DNA of 34,168 nucleotides, from NCBI RefSeq assembly GCF_016056275.1, contig NZ_JAECZA010000001.1:206903-241070 (forward strand). Reading direction: 5' to 3'. Each line of letters begins with the position of its first letter. Position 1 is the stretch's first letter. Shown piece after piece: positions 17,017 through 25,208 of this stretch. The notes beneath the pieces were generated by a model that made no database searches, had not been told where the DNA came from, and was given only the letters and a program-made list of their open reading frames with translations. A program made the translations under genes and the position numbers. Source of the stretch: Dendronalium phyllosphericum CENA369. Its GTDB lineage: Bacteria > Cyanobacteriota > Cyanobacteriia > Cyanobacteriales > Nostocaceae.

Positions 17017-17029
17017 TTCGTAATTCGTC

Positions 17030-17120
17030 AGGACTTACGCAAAATTAAGAAAAAATGAACCGCAAAGGGCGCAAAGGGCACGAAGTTATAAGAGTTTCAG
17101 AGAGTTATTGCGTAAGTCCT
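17030..17120. mobile_element. MITE-like element, 91 bp, perfect 13-bp terminal inverted repeats
   Basis: The element begins AGGACTTACGCAA (17030-17042) and ends TTGCGTAAGTCCT (17108-17120), perfect inverted repeats. The interior has AACCGCAAAGGGCGCAAAGG, a signature of dispersed cyanobacterial MITEs mobilised by transposases elsewhere. It has no coding capacity. It is embedded in ATTCGTAATT repeats on both sides, which hides any target duplication. It lies between ycf20 and the glycerate kinase gene. Confidence 0.85.
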
Positions 17121-17182
17121 ATTCGTAATTTGTAATTCGTAATTTGAGACATGCTTCAAAAAATCCTGGTTTGGTATAACAG

Positions 17183-18238
17183 ATGAATTCGTGGCTAAAT
17201 AAAATTTTGGTAAGGGATGCGGTAGACGCAACTACACAATTACAAGCACGAAAAGCAGCGCTAGCGGATACTTGCAGGGCGAAAGTTTTTGGCATCACGC
17301 CGACAAATGTAGATGAAGTTATACAAATGCGATCGCATTTACTCAAATCTGTTTTGCCAGCATTTAGTCAGTTCTGCCAAACTAGCCTCCACAAACCGCC
17401 CCAAGAAATGCTAAGTGTTTTGTGGGATTTGTGGCTACCTCTGGGTATGAAACTAGCGTCACACCGCCAAAAATTAGGGCATCCTCTAATTCAGGGAATT
17501 TTAGGAGTACAAGGAACGGGTAAAACCACAATGTGCCAAGTTCTGACCTTGATTCTCCAACAGTTAGGATACCGTACCTTGAGTTTATCTTTAGATGATT
17601 TGTATAAAACTTATAGCGATCGCCTCGCTTTAACTCAGCAAGACCTTCGGTTGATTTGGCGCGGCCCTCCAGGAACCCATGATATAGACTTAGGCTTAAA
17701 TTTACTCGCTCAAATTCGCCAAGGTGAGAGTCCTGTAATAGTTCCCCGCTTTGATAAATCTGCTTATGGCGGCGCAGGCGATCGCACTACTCCAGAAATC
17801 GTCACAAATGCAGACATTTTGCTATTTGAAGGTTGGTTTGTCGGCGTGCGACCAATCGACCCAGATGCATTTAATAGCGCGCCACCGCCAATTATTACAG
17901 AAGAAGATAGAGCATTTGCCCGCGAGATGAATCGTCGGCTAAAGGATTATTTACCATTATGGGAGCAATTAGACAGCTTAATTGTGCTATATCCCACTGA
18001 TTACCGTTGTTCTTTGCAGTGGCGCAAACAAGCCGAACAACAGATGATTGCTGCTGGCAAATCGGGGATGACTGACGAACAAGTTGAGGAATTTGTTAAT
18101 TACTTTTGGCGATCGCTTCACCCGGAATTATTTATCAAACCATTAGTTCAATCTTCCTCAGCAGTTGATTTAGCGATCGAGATTCATCCCGATCGGAGTT
18201 TTGGGGCAATCGATGGCAAGCGGCTTTATAAGAACTAG
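17183..18238 (+). CDS. glyK: D-glycerate 3-kinase (GLYK, photorespiratory)
   Basis: The 351-residue P-loop kinase phosphorylates D-glycerate to 3-phosphoglycerate (EC 2.7.1.31), the last step of photorespiration, in the cytoplasm. It is the plant/cyanobacterial type, not the GarK/GlxK type. Motifs are the P-loop GVQGTGKT at 108-115, LSLDDLY at 135-141 (D138, D139), RGPPGTHD at 160-167, PRFDKSAYGGAGDR at 188-201 and EGWFVGVRP at 216-224. The first 100 residues form a helical region with no assigned domain. The ATG start gives an expected length. It is monocistronic with the MITE-like element just upstream. Confidence 0.92.
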   Translation: MNSWLNKILVRDAVDATTQLQARKAALADTCRAKVFGITPTNVDEVIQMRSHLLKSVLPAFSQFCQTSLHKPPQEMLSVLWDLWLPLGMKLASHRQKLGHPLIQGILGVQGTGKTTMCQVLTLILQQLGYRTLSLSLDDLYKTYSDRLALTQQDLRLIWRGPPGTHDIDLGLNLLAQIRQGESPVIVPRFDKSAYGGAGDRTTPEIVTNADILLFEGWFVGVRPIDPDAFNSAPPPIITEEDRAFAREMNRRLKDYLPLWEQLDSLIVLYPTDYRCSLQWRKQAEQQMIAAGKSGMTDEQVEEFVNYFWRSLHPELFIKPLVQSSSAVDLAIEIHPDRSFGAIDGKRLYKN

Positions 18239-18615
18239 TGCCTGAAACTGTCGAGACGTTTATTTGCCTTGCAACGATCTGAATTAGCTGCGATCGCCTT
18301 TGAGTGTTTCCTGTTAGCAAGGGAATTTGCCGAAAATCTGATCTGAGTATCTATGATTTTTCATAAAATGCAGAGTCTTAAGTGATTTTCTGAAAAATTT
18401 AAGTACAATTACTTAAATAGCTTTTCCTATACACAAACCTTCAATGAGCAACTGTTTAGCAGCTTTTGGTACTAATAATTGTCAGGGAAGTGTGATTTAT
18501 AGTTGCGAGATCCAAAAGGCATTGATAAGTTGAAACGCAAACATCATAAGCCTTTTGGCGGTTTTTCTGTCGTTACATCCAAAAGCCGACACAATAAATT
18601 AGGAGTTTTTTTGTC
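18239..18615. promoter_or_regulatory. leader region with alternative hairpins
   Basis: There is no gene here. Upstream of the next gene, CCAAAAGGC (18512-18520) can pair with GCCTTTTGG (18550-18558), which is followed by CGGTTTTT. The same CCTTTTGG can instead pair with CCAAAAG (18579-18585). Mutually exclusive hairpins of this kind resemble an attenuator, but the loops are fairly long and the stems short. Confidence 0.4.
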
Positions 18616-19044
18616 GTGAACGCAGCTGAACAGGCAACTAACCTTGAACTCGCCAGCAATATTGCTACAGCAGTGAATTTATTCAAATTTGAGTTTCCCG
18701 ATGCGAAATCGGATCTCAAGCCTTGGAAGAACGATCCAGAAACCAGAGAATTAGTCGATCCAGATTCTATAGACATCGGCTTTCACTTTCCTGGTATTAG
18801 CAAATCCTGGCGCAGTCGCAGTATTTTAATTCAAATCCGATTTTATCAAGATCCCATAAATAATTTACGCCGGGCGATCGGTATAGAGGTAGCTGGATTT
18901 GACCATCGCGGTGAGGCTTGGCGACTTTCGACTGTGGAAAACTGGAGTTTTTTTGGCGAATCTTTGCCTTCTAGTGAAGTTGGCGAGAAGCTAAAACAAA
19001 TTTGCCGACAGATTTTAGAGGTGTTTAATAAACAGGGTAATTAA
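18616..19044 (+). CDS. conserved hypothetical protein
   Basis: The 142-residue soluble protein probably has an alpha-beta fold: an N-terminal helix (AEQATNLELASNIATAVNLFKF), then strands around SIDIGFHFPG, SRSILIQIRFY and RAIGIEVAGFDH, and a C-terminal helix (EVGEKLKQICRQILEVF). I do not recognise a named family. The start is GTG, supported by AGGAG ten bases upstream (18601-18605). Its stop is only 26 bp from the stop of the convergent toxin gene. The leader contains possible alternative hairpins. Confidence 0.72.
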   Translation: MNAAEQATNLELASNIATAVNLFKFEFPDAKSDLKPWKNDPETRELVDPDSIDIGFHFPGISKSWRSRSILIQIRFYQDPINNLRRAIGIEVAGFDHRGEAWRLSTVENWSFFGESLPSSEVGEKLKQICRQILEVFNKQGN

Positions 19045-19070
19045 AAGTTTTAACAGTTCTCATTCCTTTT

Positions 19071-19403
19071 TTATTCTTTTTCTTCGTCAACTTCCTCAAT
19101 TGTGAGCGAAGCTTGCGAACTGTGACGCACGTGAAGAACAAAAACTGTATCTTCTCTAATCGCAAACAAAATTCGGTACTTGCTTCTTGACTTACCGTAG
19201 ATAAGCTGGCGGATTTCCTCAGTAAAGCTATCATTCTCTGGAGCCAAAGCGCAGCGTCGTGGATTTTTTTGTAAAGTTGCAATAGTATCCATTAATTCCC
19301 GAAACCATTTATCGGCATAAACAGGATTGCGCTCTTTTAACCAAGAATAAGCTAACTCAATTTCTGCATTTGCCGTTCGAGTAGTTCTAACTTGAAATGC
19401 CAT
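19071..19403 (-). CDS. ParE/RelE-family toxin of a type II toxin-antitoxin pair
   Basis: The 110-residue protein has the RelE/ParE superfamily pattern: MAFQVRTTRTANAEIELAYSWL at the N-terminus, a helix pair around PVYADKWFRELMDTIATLQKNP, then EIRQLIYGKSRSKYRILFAIREDTVFVLHVRH, the typical beta-sheet core with conserved R-I-L-F. The arrangement is closer to ParE (gyrase-directed) than to RelE, but the target is not certain. The ATG at 19403 is chosen because it fits the family; an in-frame TTG at 19427 would add 8 residues. It overlaps the upstream antitoxin gene by 17 bp, which implies translational coupling. Confidence 0.87.
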   Translation of the reverse strand: MAFQVRTTRTANAEIELAYSWLKERNPVYADKWFRELMDTIATLQKNPRRCALAPENDSFTEEIRQLIYGKSRSKYRILFAIREDTVFVLHVRHSSQASLTIEEVDEEKE

Positions 19404-19677
19404 ACTTTTGTCGCATTTCTTGTTCAAATTCGCTCAAAGTAGTGGTTCTACTTGTTTCCACATCTTCAAGTCCTTGTTTGATTCCAGCTATAGTTTCCAA
19501 CCGTTCTAAAGCATCAAGCAGCTTTTGGTAAGACTTAGCATCTTGAACAACAAGTTCGGCTTTACCGTTAACCGTCAGCACTACAGGTTTTCCTGTCTGC
19601 TTCATCTGCTCTAGGAATTCTAGTGTATTGCGTTTAAAGCTGGAGAGCGAATGAATTTCTCTGCTGATGTTTATCAT
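19387..19677 (-). CDS. Phd/YefM-family antitoxin
   Basis: The 96-residue protein should bind the adjacent toxin and repress the operon. The N-terminal Phd/YefM DNA-binding fold is clear: MINISREIHSLSSFKRNTLEFLEQMKQTGKPVVLTVNGKAELVVQDAKSYQ. The C-terminal part (ETIAGIKQGLEDVETSRTTTLSEFEQEM) is the expected toxin-binding tail. The ATG at 19677 gives the usual length; nine more in-frame residues upstream are not typical. It is first in the antitoxin-toxin operon, with its 3' end overlapping the toxin start. Confidence 0.9.
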   Translation of the reverse strand: MINISREIHSLSSFKRNTLEFLEQMKQTGKPVVLTVNGKAELVVQDAKSYQKLLDALERLETIAGIKQGLEDVETSRTTTLSEFEQEMRQKYGISS

Positions 19678-19871
19678 TGGGTTAATTATGCACTTAATTT
19701 GCACTAAATTTAATGCTATTGTACCTAAAAACTTTTTGTAGAGCTGGTTTTTTAGTTCCTAAACTCCTATTCTTAAATGACTTGAACTCAGAAGAAAGTC
19801 CGGTTTTGAGGTTTAACTAAGTGAGACAAATCGCGTTTGGGGTTACAATTTCTATATCAATGGAAAAGTAT

Positions 19872-20261
19872 ATGAACAAGATAGAGTTGGAAAAAAAACT
19901 AAACAATGGAGAACAATGGGGGTTTATTAAAGAAACAGATAGTCATGAATACTTGGGCTGGATATTAATTAATAAACTCCCAAAGATGACATTTACACCT
20001 CAGAGAAAAGATTATTCAGAAGAATATCTTTATTTAATTGAACTCAGAGAAGCCGAAAAAAGAGAAAAAACACCATATCATGTACTTATCAAAGAACTGC
20101 GGCGAGATGTTCATGAGAGTGGAGAATATGAAAAAGGAGACGATATTAGACACAAAGAAAATTATTATTTTTCTTGTATAGATGAAGTAGAAGAATTTAT
20201 TGAAAAATTAGGATACAACTTTGACAATATTAAGCATCGAAGCGACATAGATGCACCTTGA
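19872..20261 (+). CDS. hypothetical protein, AT-rich accessory gene
   Basis: This charged protein of about 129 residues (many Lys and Glu, with YLYLIELREAEKREK and DEVEEFIEKLGYNF) has no recognisable domain, signal or membrane segment. The ATG at 19872 has GGAAAAG just upstream. In-frame alternatives are the ATG at 19860 and GTG at 19821. It is notably AT-rich compared with the housekeeping genes around it and sits divergently next to the toxin-antitoxin pair, so horizontal acquisition is plausible. I cannot assign a function; a small immunity or regulatory protein is only a guess. Confidence 0.6.
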   Translation: MNKIELEKKLNNGEQWGFIKETDSHEYLGWILINKLPKMTFTPQRKDYSEEYLYLIELREAEKREKTPYHVLIKELRRDVHESGEYEKGDDIRHKENYYFSCIDEVEEFIEKLGYNFDNIKHRSDIDAP

Positions 20262-20377
20262 CTAAGGTGAGGATTTTTCACAGCGACTATCTTTAGTGTT
20301 AATTGATTTAGCTATGAGATTGAATTCACTACCCAGTAGCACTACTTACTTTAACTACTAACTTTGGACTATTGATT

Positions 20378-21751
20378 CTAGAGTGTTAAATGATTGAGAA
20401 TTAATGAGCAAACATCAGTCGCTGCAATTGAATTTTGCTCGACTAACTGAGTTTGATGAGTTATAAATAGTGGCCCTTCAGATGGATAATTGGTCATGTG
20501 ACCGTGAGAACCACGTACTAGTGAAGCATTTAGAGGAATCACATCCATTAAATAGCGAAAACCGAGTTGTTTCTTCAGCAATTTGAAAGCAACTTTTACT
20601 TGGGGAATCTTCAATTGCGGATCGAGAAAAAGTTCTACAGGATCGTAACCGGGTTTGCGATGGATATCTACAGTTCTAGCGAAATCAGGCGCTTTCGCAT
20701 CATCAAGCCAATAATAATAAGTAAACCAAGCATCAGACTGAGCGATCGCAACTAATTCTCCCGATCTAGAATGATTGAGATGATAGGCTTTTTTACCCTC
20801 TTCATCTAATACCTGCGCTACCCCTTCAATTCCTTCTAAAATAGAGCGAACTTTCGGAATGTACGCCGCATCATTGACATATATATGAGCAATTTGGTGA
20901 TCGGCAACAGCAAAGGCAATGCTAGCACCAAAATCAAGCAGTTCTCGTCCTAATTCTTCTCGCACGGCAATTAAATTATTTTCTCGTAGCACGCGGTTCA
21001 AATCCACTGACTTGGAAACTGGAGTAATACCATACTCTGAAAGAATAATTATCTGAGCGTTACGTGCTTGATAATATTGAATTAAATCGCCACAAACAGC
21101 ATCAATTTCTTGTAAATCTGTTTGGATTTGTTTTTCATCGCTACCAAATTTTTGCAGACAGTAATCTAAATGAGGTAAGTAAATTAGTGATAGTGTCGGG
21201 CTGTAGCGTTCCTCAATCCATTTGGCTGAATTGGCAATCCATTGGCTAGAAACAATTGAAGTATTTGGCCCCCAAAAGTTAAATAGAGGAAATTGACCTA
21301 AATCAGATTGTATTGGCGATCGCACATCGGCAGGGTAAGTATAGATATCAGGTAGTTTTCTGCCATCTGCTGGGTACATTGGGCGCGGGGTAATGGCATA
21401 ATCTACAAAAGAGTACATGTTGTACCACCAAAAAAGGTTGGCACAAGTAAAGTTGGGGTCGATAGATTTAGCGATTTCCCAAACTTTTGGTGCTTGCACA
21501 AGTTTGTTAGACTGTCGCCAAAACTTCACTTCACACTCATCTCGAAAGTACCAACCATTAGCAACAATTCCATGTTCGTCAGGCAATTTTCCGGTTAAAT
21601 AAGTAGCCTGAACAGAACAAGTTACAGCAGGTAATATTGGTGCGATCGGCACTATTTGCCCTTCAGCTGCCCAAGAAGATAAAAACGGCGTATTTTTTCC
21701 TAGTAAACTGGGCGTTAACCCCACAACGTTTAAAACAACCGTTTTCTGCAT
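20378..21751 (-). CDS. eboF: EboF-like alkaline phosphatase superfamily protein (type I phosphodiesterase/NPP fold)
   Basis: The 457-residue product is a nucleotide pyrophosphatase/phosphodiesterase-fold protein and the last gene of the ebo cluster. The nucleophile position is T44 in PAVTCSVQATYLTGKLPDEHGI. D196 (YLPHLDYCLQKFG) and H416/H418 (GSHGHMT) match metal-site regions. However, V10 occupies the usual first Asp (VVGL, canonical DGL), Q200 the usual His, and E239-Y240 (SEYG) the usual Asp-His of SDHG. The metal centre is therefore atypical, and activity may differ or be lost. No signal peptide is evident. It is separated from eboE by a 193-bp spacer with repeats. In Nostoc the ebo cluster is associated with scytonemin precursor export; the exact reaction of EboF is unknown. 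Confidence 0.87.
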   Translation of the reverse strand: MQKTVVLNVVGLTPSLLGKNTPFLSSWAAEGQIVPIAPILPAVTCSVQATYLTGKLPDEHGIVANGWYFRDECEVKFWRQSNKLVQAPKVWEIAKSIDPNFTCANLFWWYNMYSFVDYAITPRPMYPADGRKLPDIYTYPADVRSPIQSDLGQFPLFNFWGPNTSIVSSQWIANSAKWIEERYSPTLSLIYLPHLDYCLQKFGSDEKQIQTDLQEIDAVCGDLIQYYQARNAQIIILSEYGITPVSKSVDLNRVLRENNLIAVREELGRELLDFGASIAFAVADHQIAHIYVNDAAYIPKVRSILEGIEGVAQVLDEEGKKAYHLNHSRSGELVAIAQSDAWFTYYYWLDDAKAPDFARTVDIHRKPGYDPVELFLDPQLKIPQVKVAFKLLKKQLGFRYLMDVIPLNASLVRGSHGHMTNYPSEGPLFITHQTQLVEQNSIAATDVCSLILNHLTL

Positions 21752-21890
21752 AAACTTAATGCTCTCTTATACCATTTTGGATTGGAAATTGCTTAGTGTA
21801 TCTGTGTTCTGTGAATCCACATACCGCAAGCATTTTGGAAATTAATACTAAAGATTAACTTCATAACAACCAGATTTTATAGCGGTTCCC

Positions 21891-21961
21891 TAATTACGAA
21901 TTACGTAGACGCGCTCTGCGCGGCTTCCCGAAAGGTATTACGAATTACGAATTACGAATTA
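21891..21961. repeat. ATTACGA repeats flanking a short GC-rich palindrome-type repeat
   Basis: Copies of the heptamer ATTACGA occur on both sides of GTAGACGCGCTCTGCGCGGC, a dispersed GC-rich repeat type of filamentous cyanobacteria. The right-hand heptamers run into the 3' end of eboE and supply its stop codon (TAA, 21945-21947) and last residues (I-R-N-S). Confidence 0.8.
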
Positions 21962-23168
21962 ATTTTAATATCCATTCATATTCCCGCTGAATAGAAGTCA
22001 GCAAATCTATTTTCATTTCTGATGGCAATACATCCCACGTGTAAGTCTCAATTTCTAAATGTTGGCAAGCATTATTTGTTTGAAGTAACTGCAAAACAGT
22101 AGTAATATCGTCTTGCGTCGATTGCAAAATTTGATAATCATGAATAAAAATTGGCACATGAAAGTGAGTGCGCCATTCTTCAGCTACAGATTGCTCTAAA
22201 TGTGGTAATGCAGTTACTAAGTCGGGATAATGATATAGCGTACCGTCGCTGCGACGTTCTATCACTTGGTGAAGATAAGTAGATTCAGCAAAGGGACGTA
22301 AGCGCTCAACTATTAAACTACGTTTTTCAGCTTCAGCAGATAATTTTACTTGAATTGCCGCACTGATTTGAATCTTGCCAATCTTAATTCCTGCGGATTG
22401 CAAACGCGTAAATACTGATTGAGGCTGCTCGTATTCAACTGAAAAATGACAGGTGTCGTAGCAAATACGAACATGTTCTAGCAATTTACTTTCGGCTAAT
22501 TGCCGTTCAATCTCGAATTTTTCTGATAAATAGCTACCGGCAATCGGCAATAACCAATTTTGATAAAAATCAATTATTTCCGATGTGTTTTCAATTAATC
22601 CATCAGGTTCCGGTTCTAAATCTATATGCAGCAATTTTCCTGTTTCTTCGCGGATACGAATCATCTCTACTACAACTGCTGCAAGATTAAAACAGCTATT
22701 TTTTAGAACTGTTTCACTAGTTGCTTGGTCTTCTTGCCACCAAGGTTTATAAGATAGAGGTAGTGTAGAAATTCCACCATCCAGCCCTTCTGGTAACAAA
22801 GTTGCTATAACTTTTGTCAAGTTTAATGTATAGTTAACTCGTTCCTGTGTTGACCAGTCTGGGAGATAAACTTGGTCTTTTACTACCTGTCGATGAAATC
22901 CCCCATAAGGAAATCCATTTAAGGTAAAAACGTATAAATCTTCTTGAGTTAGCCATGCTTGAAACTGAGCTAAATTGTCACTTTCTAAAAGTTGTTTTGC
23001 AGCAATATCTGACAACCTCAAACCAATTCCAAACGGTGCTTTAGGTGATAAACGTGACTTGAGTTTGGGAATATAATTTTCTAAATTAGCAAAAACCTCT
23101 AACCAAGTTTCCCCAGGATGAATATTGCTGCAATAAGTTAAGTGAAAGTTATTTTTTGTGATTTTCAT
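21945..23168 (-). CDS. eboE: EboE, xylose-isomerase-like TIM barrel protein
   Basis: The 407-residue protein is probably a metal-dependent TIM-barrel enzyme of the sugar isomerase/endonuclease IV type. It starts MKITKNNFHLTYCSNIHPGETW, a typical EboE beginning. Candidate metal ligands are E185, E187 and D189 (HIDLEPEPDG), and D238 and H241 (CYDTCHFSVEYE). KIQISAA at 265-271 forms a later barrel strand. Its substrate is unknown. It is fourth in the minus-strand ebo operon, 68 bp after eboC. The final residues come from a short repeat, so the natural C-terminus may vary between strains. Family assignment is strong because all six ebo neighbours are present. Confidence 0.9.
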   Translation of the reverse strand: MKITKNNFHLTYCSNIHPGETWLEVFANLENYIPKLKSRLSPKAPFGIGLRLSDIAAKQLLESDNLAQFQAWLTQEDLYVFTLNGFPYGGFHRQVVKDQVYLPDWSTQERVNYTLNLTKVIATLLPEGLDGGISTLPLSYKPWWQEDQATSETVLKNSCFNLAAVVVEMIRIREETGKLLHIDLEPEPDGLIENTSEIIDFYQNWLLPIAGSYLSEKFEIERQLAESKLLEHVRICYDTCHFSVEYEQPQSVFTRLQSAGIKIGKIQISAAIQVKLSAEAEKRSLIVERLRPFAESTYLHQVIERRSDGTLYHYPDLVTALPHLEQSVAEEWRTHFHVPIFIHDYQILQSTQDDITTVLQLLQTNNACQHLEIETYTWDVLPSEMKIDLLTSIQREYEWILKLIRNS

Positions 23169-23236
23169 GATAAAACTTCACACTCAGATGAGGAGATGTA
23201 GAAAGCGGACATGATATCAGTTCTATTAGACTGGTT

Positions 23237-24169
23237 TTAAGTAACAGCAAATATTTGCGCTAATTTCATTGAAAGTGGTAGTAAAATTAGCACTAATAAA
23301 CCGTAATACAAACCCGCAAAACCAGCCGCGATTGTTGCATCTAAAATAATTAGAGATAACACGCCCATTTTCACAGCCGCACGGATTGTTTCGGGTATCG
23401 GTTCGCGCGCAGCTTTCACAAAATTAGGCAAGACTCGGATAGCTAATAAAGCAGCGAAGGGTAAGGCTGAAATTACTGCATAGTCTTCTAAAAATCCCAA
23501 AGATAAAACTGCTATCAAGACTATTGCAATTAAGAGTAATGCTAGGACTCCTGTTATCTTTTTACCTCCATGAACTTCTCCCTGACTAATTGCGGTAATA
23601 GCAGCAATATAAAAGACAGGAATTAGTGCTAAATACCAACGCTCGCTTACTATTGCTGGTACGGCACTGACACCCAATAATAAGTTACCACCACGACACA
23701 AACCCATATTTAGCGGGCCAAAAAAAGGATGATGCTTGGCGATCGCATCATAAAATAGAGCGGCAGAAGCGATAATGATAGCGATCGCAGCACTGAACCA
23801 AGAGACTTGAAAAGCCGCCAAGATACCGATGGCAAACAGTGTACTTCCCAATAAAGTAGCATTCTGACGAGACACGCGATCGCTGGGAATTGGTCTACTT
23901 GGTCGCTCTTTGCTATCCAATTCAGCATCGAAAACATCATTAAAAACTATACCGCCACCGTATAAACCAGTTGTTGCTAATAACAACCAGCCTAAAGGAA
24001 TTAAATTGGTAAAAGTTGCTTGTCCATCAATCGATTTATCAAAAATAATTCCAGCCCCAGAGGCAGCAAAACCAACAAGAATATCCGCCCAAGCAGTAAC
24101 AATATTAGCGGGACGCATCAATTCCAAATAACCCCGCCAGCGTTGAAAATTTAAACTTGCAACATTCAT
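23237..24169 (-). CDS. eboC: EboC, UbiA-like prenyltransferase
   Basis: The 310-residue integral membrane protein belongs to the UbiA prenyltransferase superfamily, with about eight or nine hydrophobic segments. The first Asp-rich motif is NDVFDAELD at 77-85, followed by RPSRPIPS at 89-96, which bind the Mg-prenyl diphosphate. The second motif region begins YDAIAKHHPFFGPLNMGLCRG, with fewer Asp residues than UbiA proper. The substrate is unknown. It could prenylate the product of EboD or another EboD-derived ring, as has been proposed for the ebo pathway (inference). It is third in the operon, 109 bp after eboB; that spacer holds ATTCGTAATT-type repeats. Confidence 0.92.
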   Translation of the reverse strand: MNVASLNFQRWRGYLELMRPANIVTAWADILVGFAASGAGIIFDKSIDGQATFTNLIPLGWLLLATTGLYGGGIVFNDVFDAELDSKERPSRPIPSDRVSRQNATLLGSTLFAIGILAAFQVSWFSAAIAIIIASAALFYDAIAKHHPFFGPLNMGLCRGGNLLLGVSAVPAIVSERWYLALIPVFYIAAITAISQGEVHGGKKITGVLALLLIAIVLIAVLSLGFLEDYAVISALPFAALLAIRVLPNFVKAAREPIPETIRAAVKMGVLSLIILDATIAAGFAGLYYGLLVLILLPLSMKLAQIFAVT

Positions 24170-24278
24170 ACTAATTCGTAATTTGTAATTAAGTAGTACA
24201 GATTATTGTCAGGGCGAACCTAACAGCGCCCCTACCTATGTACTTCATTATCTTTTACTCCTCACTCAGCACTCTTCA

Positions 24279-25187
24279 CTACTCAATCAGCATATAGTCT
24301 GAAACTGACTTAATCCCTGGTTCCTGTCCCCGCAAGACAGAATTACCATTAAACAACTCACGCCGATCGATAGATTCAGGATTAAGCCAGTCTGATGCTT
24401 GCATTTGCCCAGTTTGACTGTAAGCAGCTAAAGCATTTTCGTAACAAACTGCTCGTACATGTTCTTCAGGAATGCCTCTATCTAACATCAATTGAGCTGT
24501 TTTCGGAACAGCTAACGGATCGCTGATACCCCAATCAGCACTACTGTCTACAATGATTCTATTGCGTCCATACTGGCGGACAATCTCTACCATTCTGGCG
24601 TTACCCATCTTTGTCTGGGGGTAAATTGTAAAAGCTGCCCAAAAACCTCGTTTTAATACTTCTTCAACGGTTTCTTCGTTGTTGTGGTCAATAATTACTT
24701 GTGAGGGATCTAAGCCATATTCGATGCAGCGATCCATACTACGGCTAGCACCCGCTTTTTTATTGCGGTGGGGAGTATGAATTAGCACCAACATATCTAG
24801 TTCTTTGGCTAATTCTAATTGTTGGCAAAAGTACTTATCTTCTACTTCTGTCATATCGTCATAGCCAATTTCCCCAATGGCTACTACTCCTTCTTTACAA
24901 GCATAAAGCGGTAGCAATTCCATTACTTCTGCTGCTAGCACTTCGTTGTTAGCTTCTTTGGGATTTAAGCCGATTGTGCAGTAATGTTGAATACCAAACT
25001 GTTTAGCACGAAACCTTTCCCAACCGACAAGACTGCTGAAATAATCTTTGAATGTGCCTGCGTTAGTTCGAGGTTGTCCTAGCCAGAAGGCTGGTTCAAT
25101 AACGGCGACAATGCCATATTCCCGCATTACTAAATAGTCGTAGGTAGTACGGGAACACATGTGAATGTGAGGATCGATAAACATCAT
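24279..25187 (-). CDS. eboB: EboB, TatD-like metal-dependent hydrolase
   Basis: The 302-residue TIM-barrel protein belongs to the TatD/amidohydrolase group. Metal ligands are visible in the expected order: H7 and H9 (DPHIH), E106 (IGEIGYDD), H137 (IHTPH), H168 (IDHNN) and D214 (VDSSADWG), so the centre appears intact. TatD enzymes are typically hydrolases, but the ebo substrate is not known. Two consecutive ATG codons open the gene; the first is used here. It lies 21 bp downstream of eboA, consistent with one transcript and close coupling. Confidence 0.92.
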   Translation of the reverse strand: MMFIDPHIHMCSRTTYDYLVMREYGIVAVIEPAFWLGQPRTNAGTFKDYFSSLVGWERFRAKQFGIQHYCTIGLNPKEANNEVLAAEVMELLPLYACKEGVVAIGEIGYDDMTEVEDKYFCQQLELAKELDMLVLIHTPHRNKKAGASRSMDRCIEYGLDPSQVIIDHNNEETVEEVLKRGFWAAFTIYPQTKMGNARMVEIVRQYGRNRIIVDSSADWGISDPLAVPKTAQLMLDRGIPEEHVRAVCYENALAAYSQTGQMQASDWLNPESIDRRELFNGNSVLRGQEPGIKSVSDYMLIE

Positions 25188-25208
25188 GCTGTTGCCCTAT
25201 GATAAATT

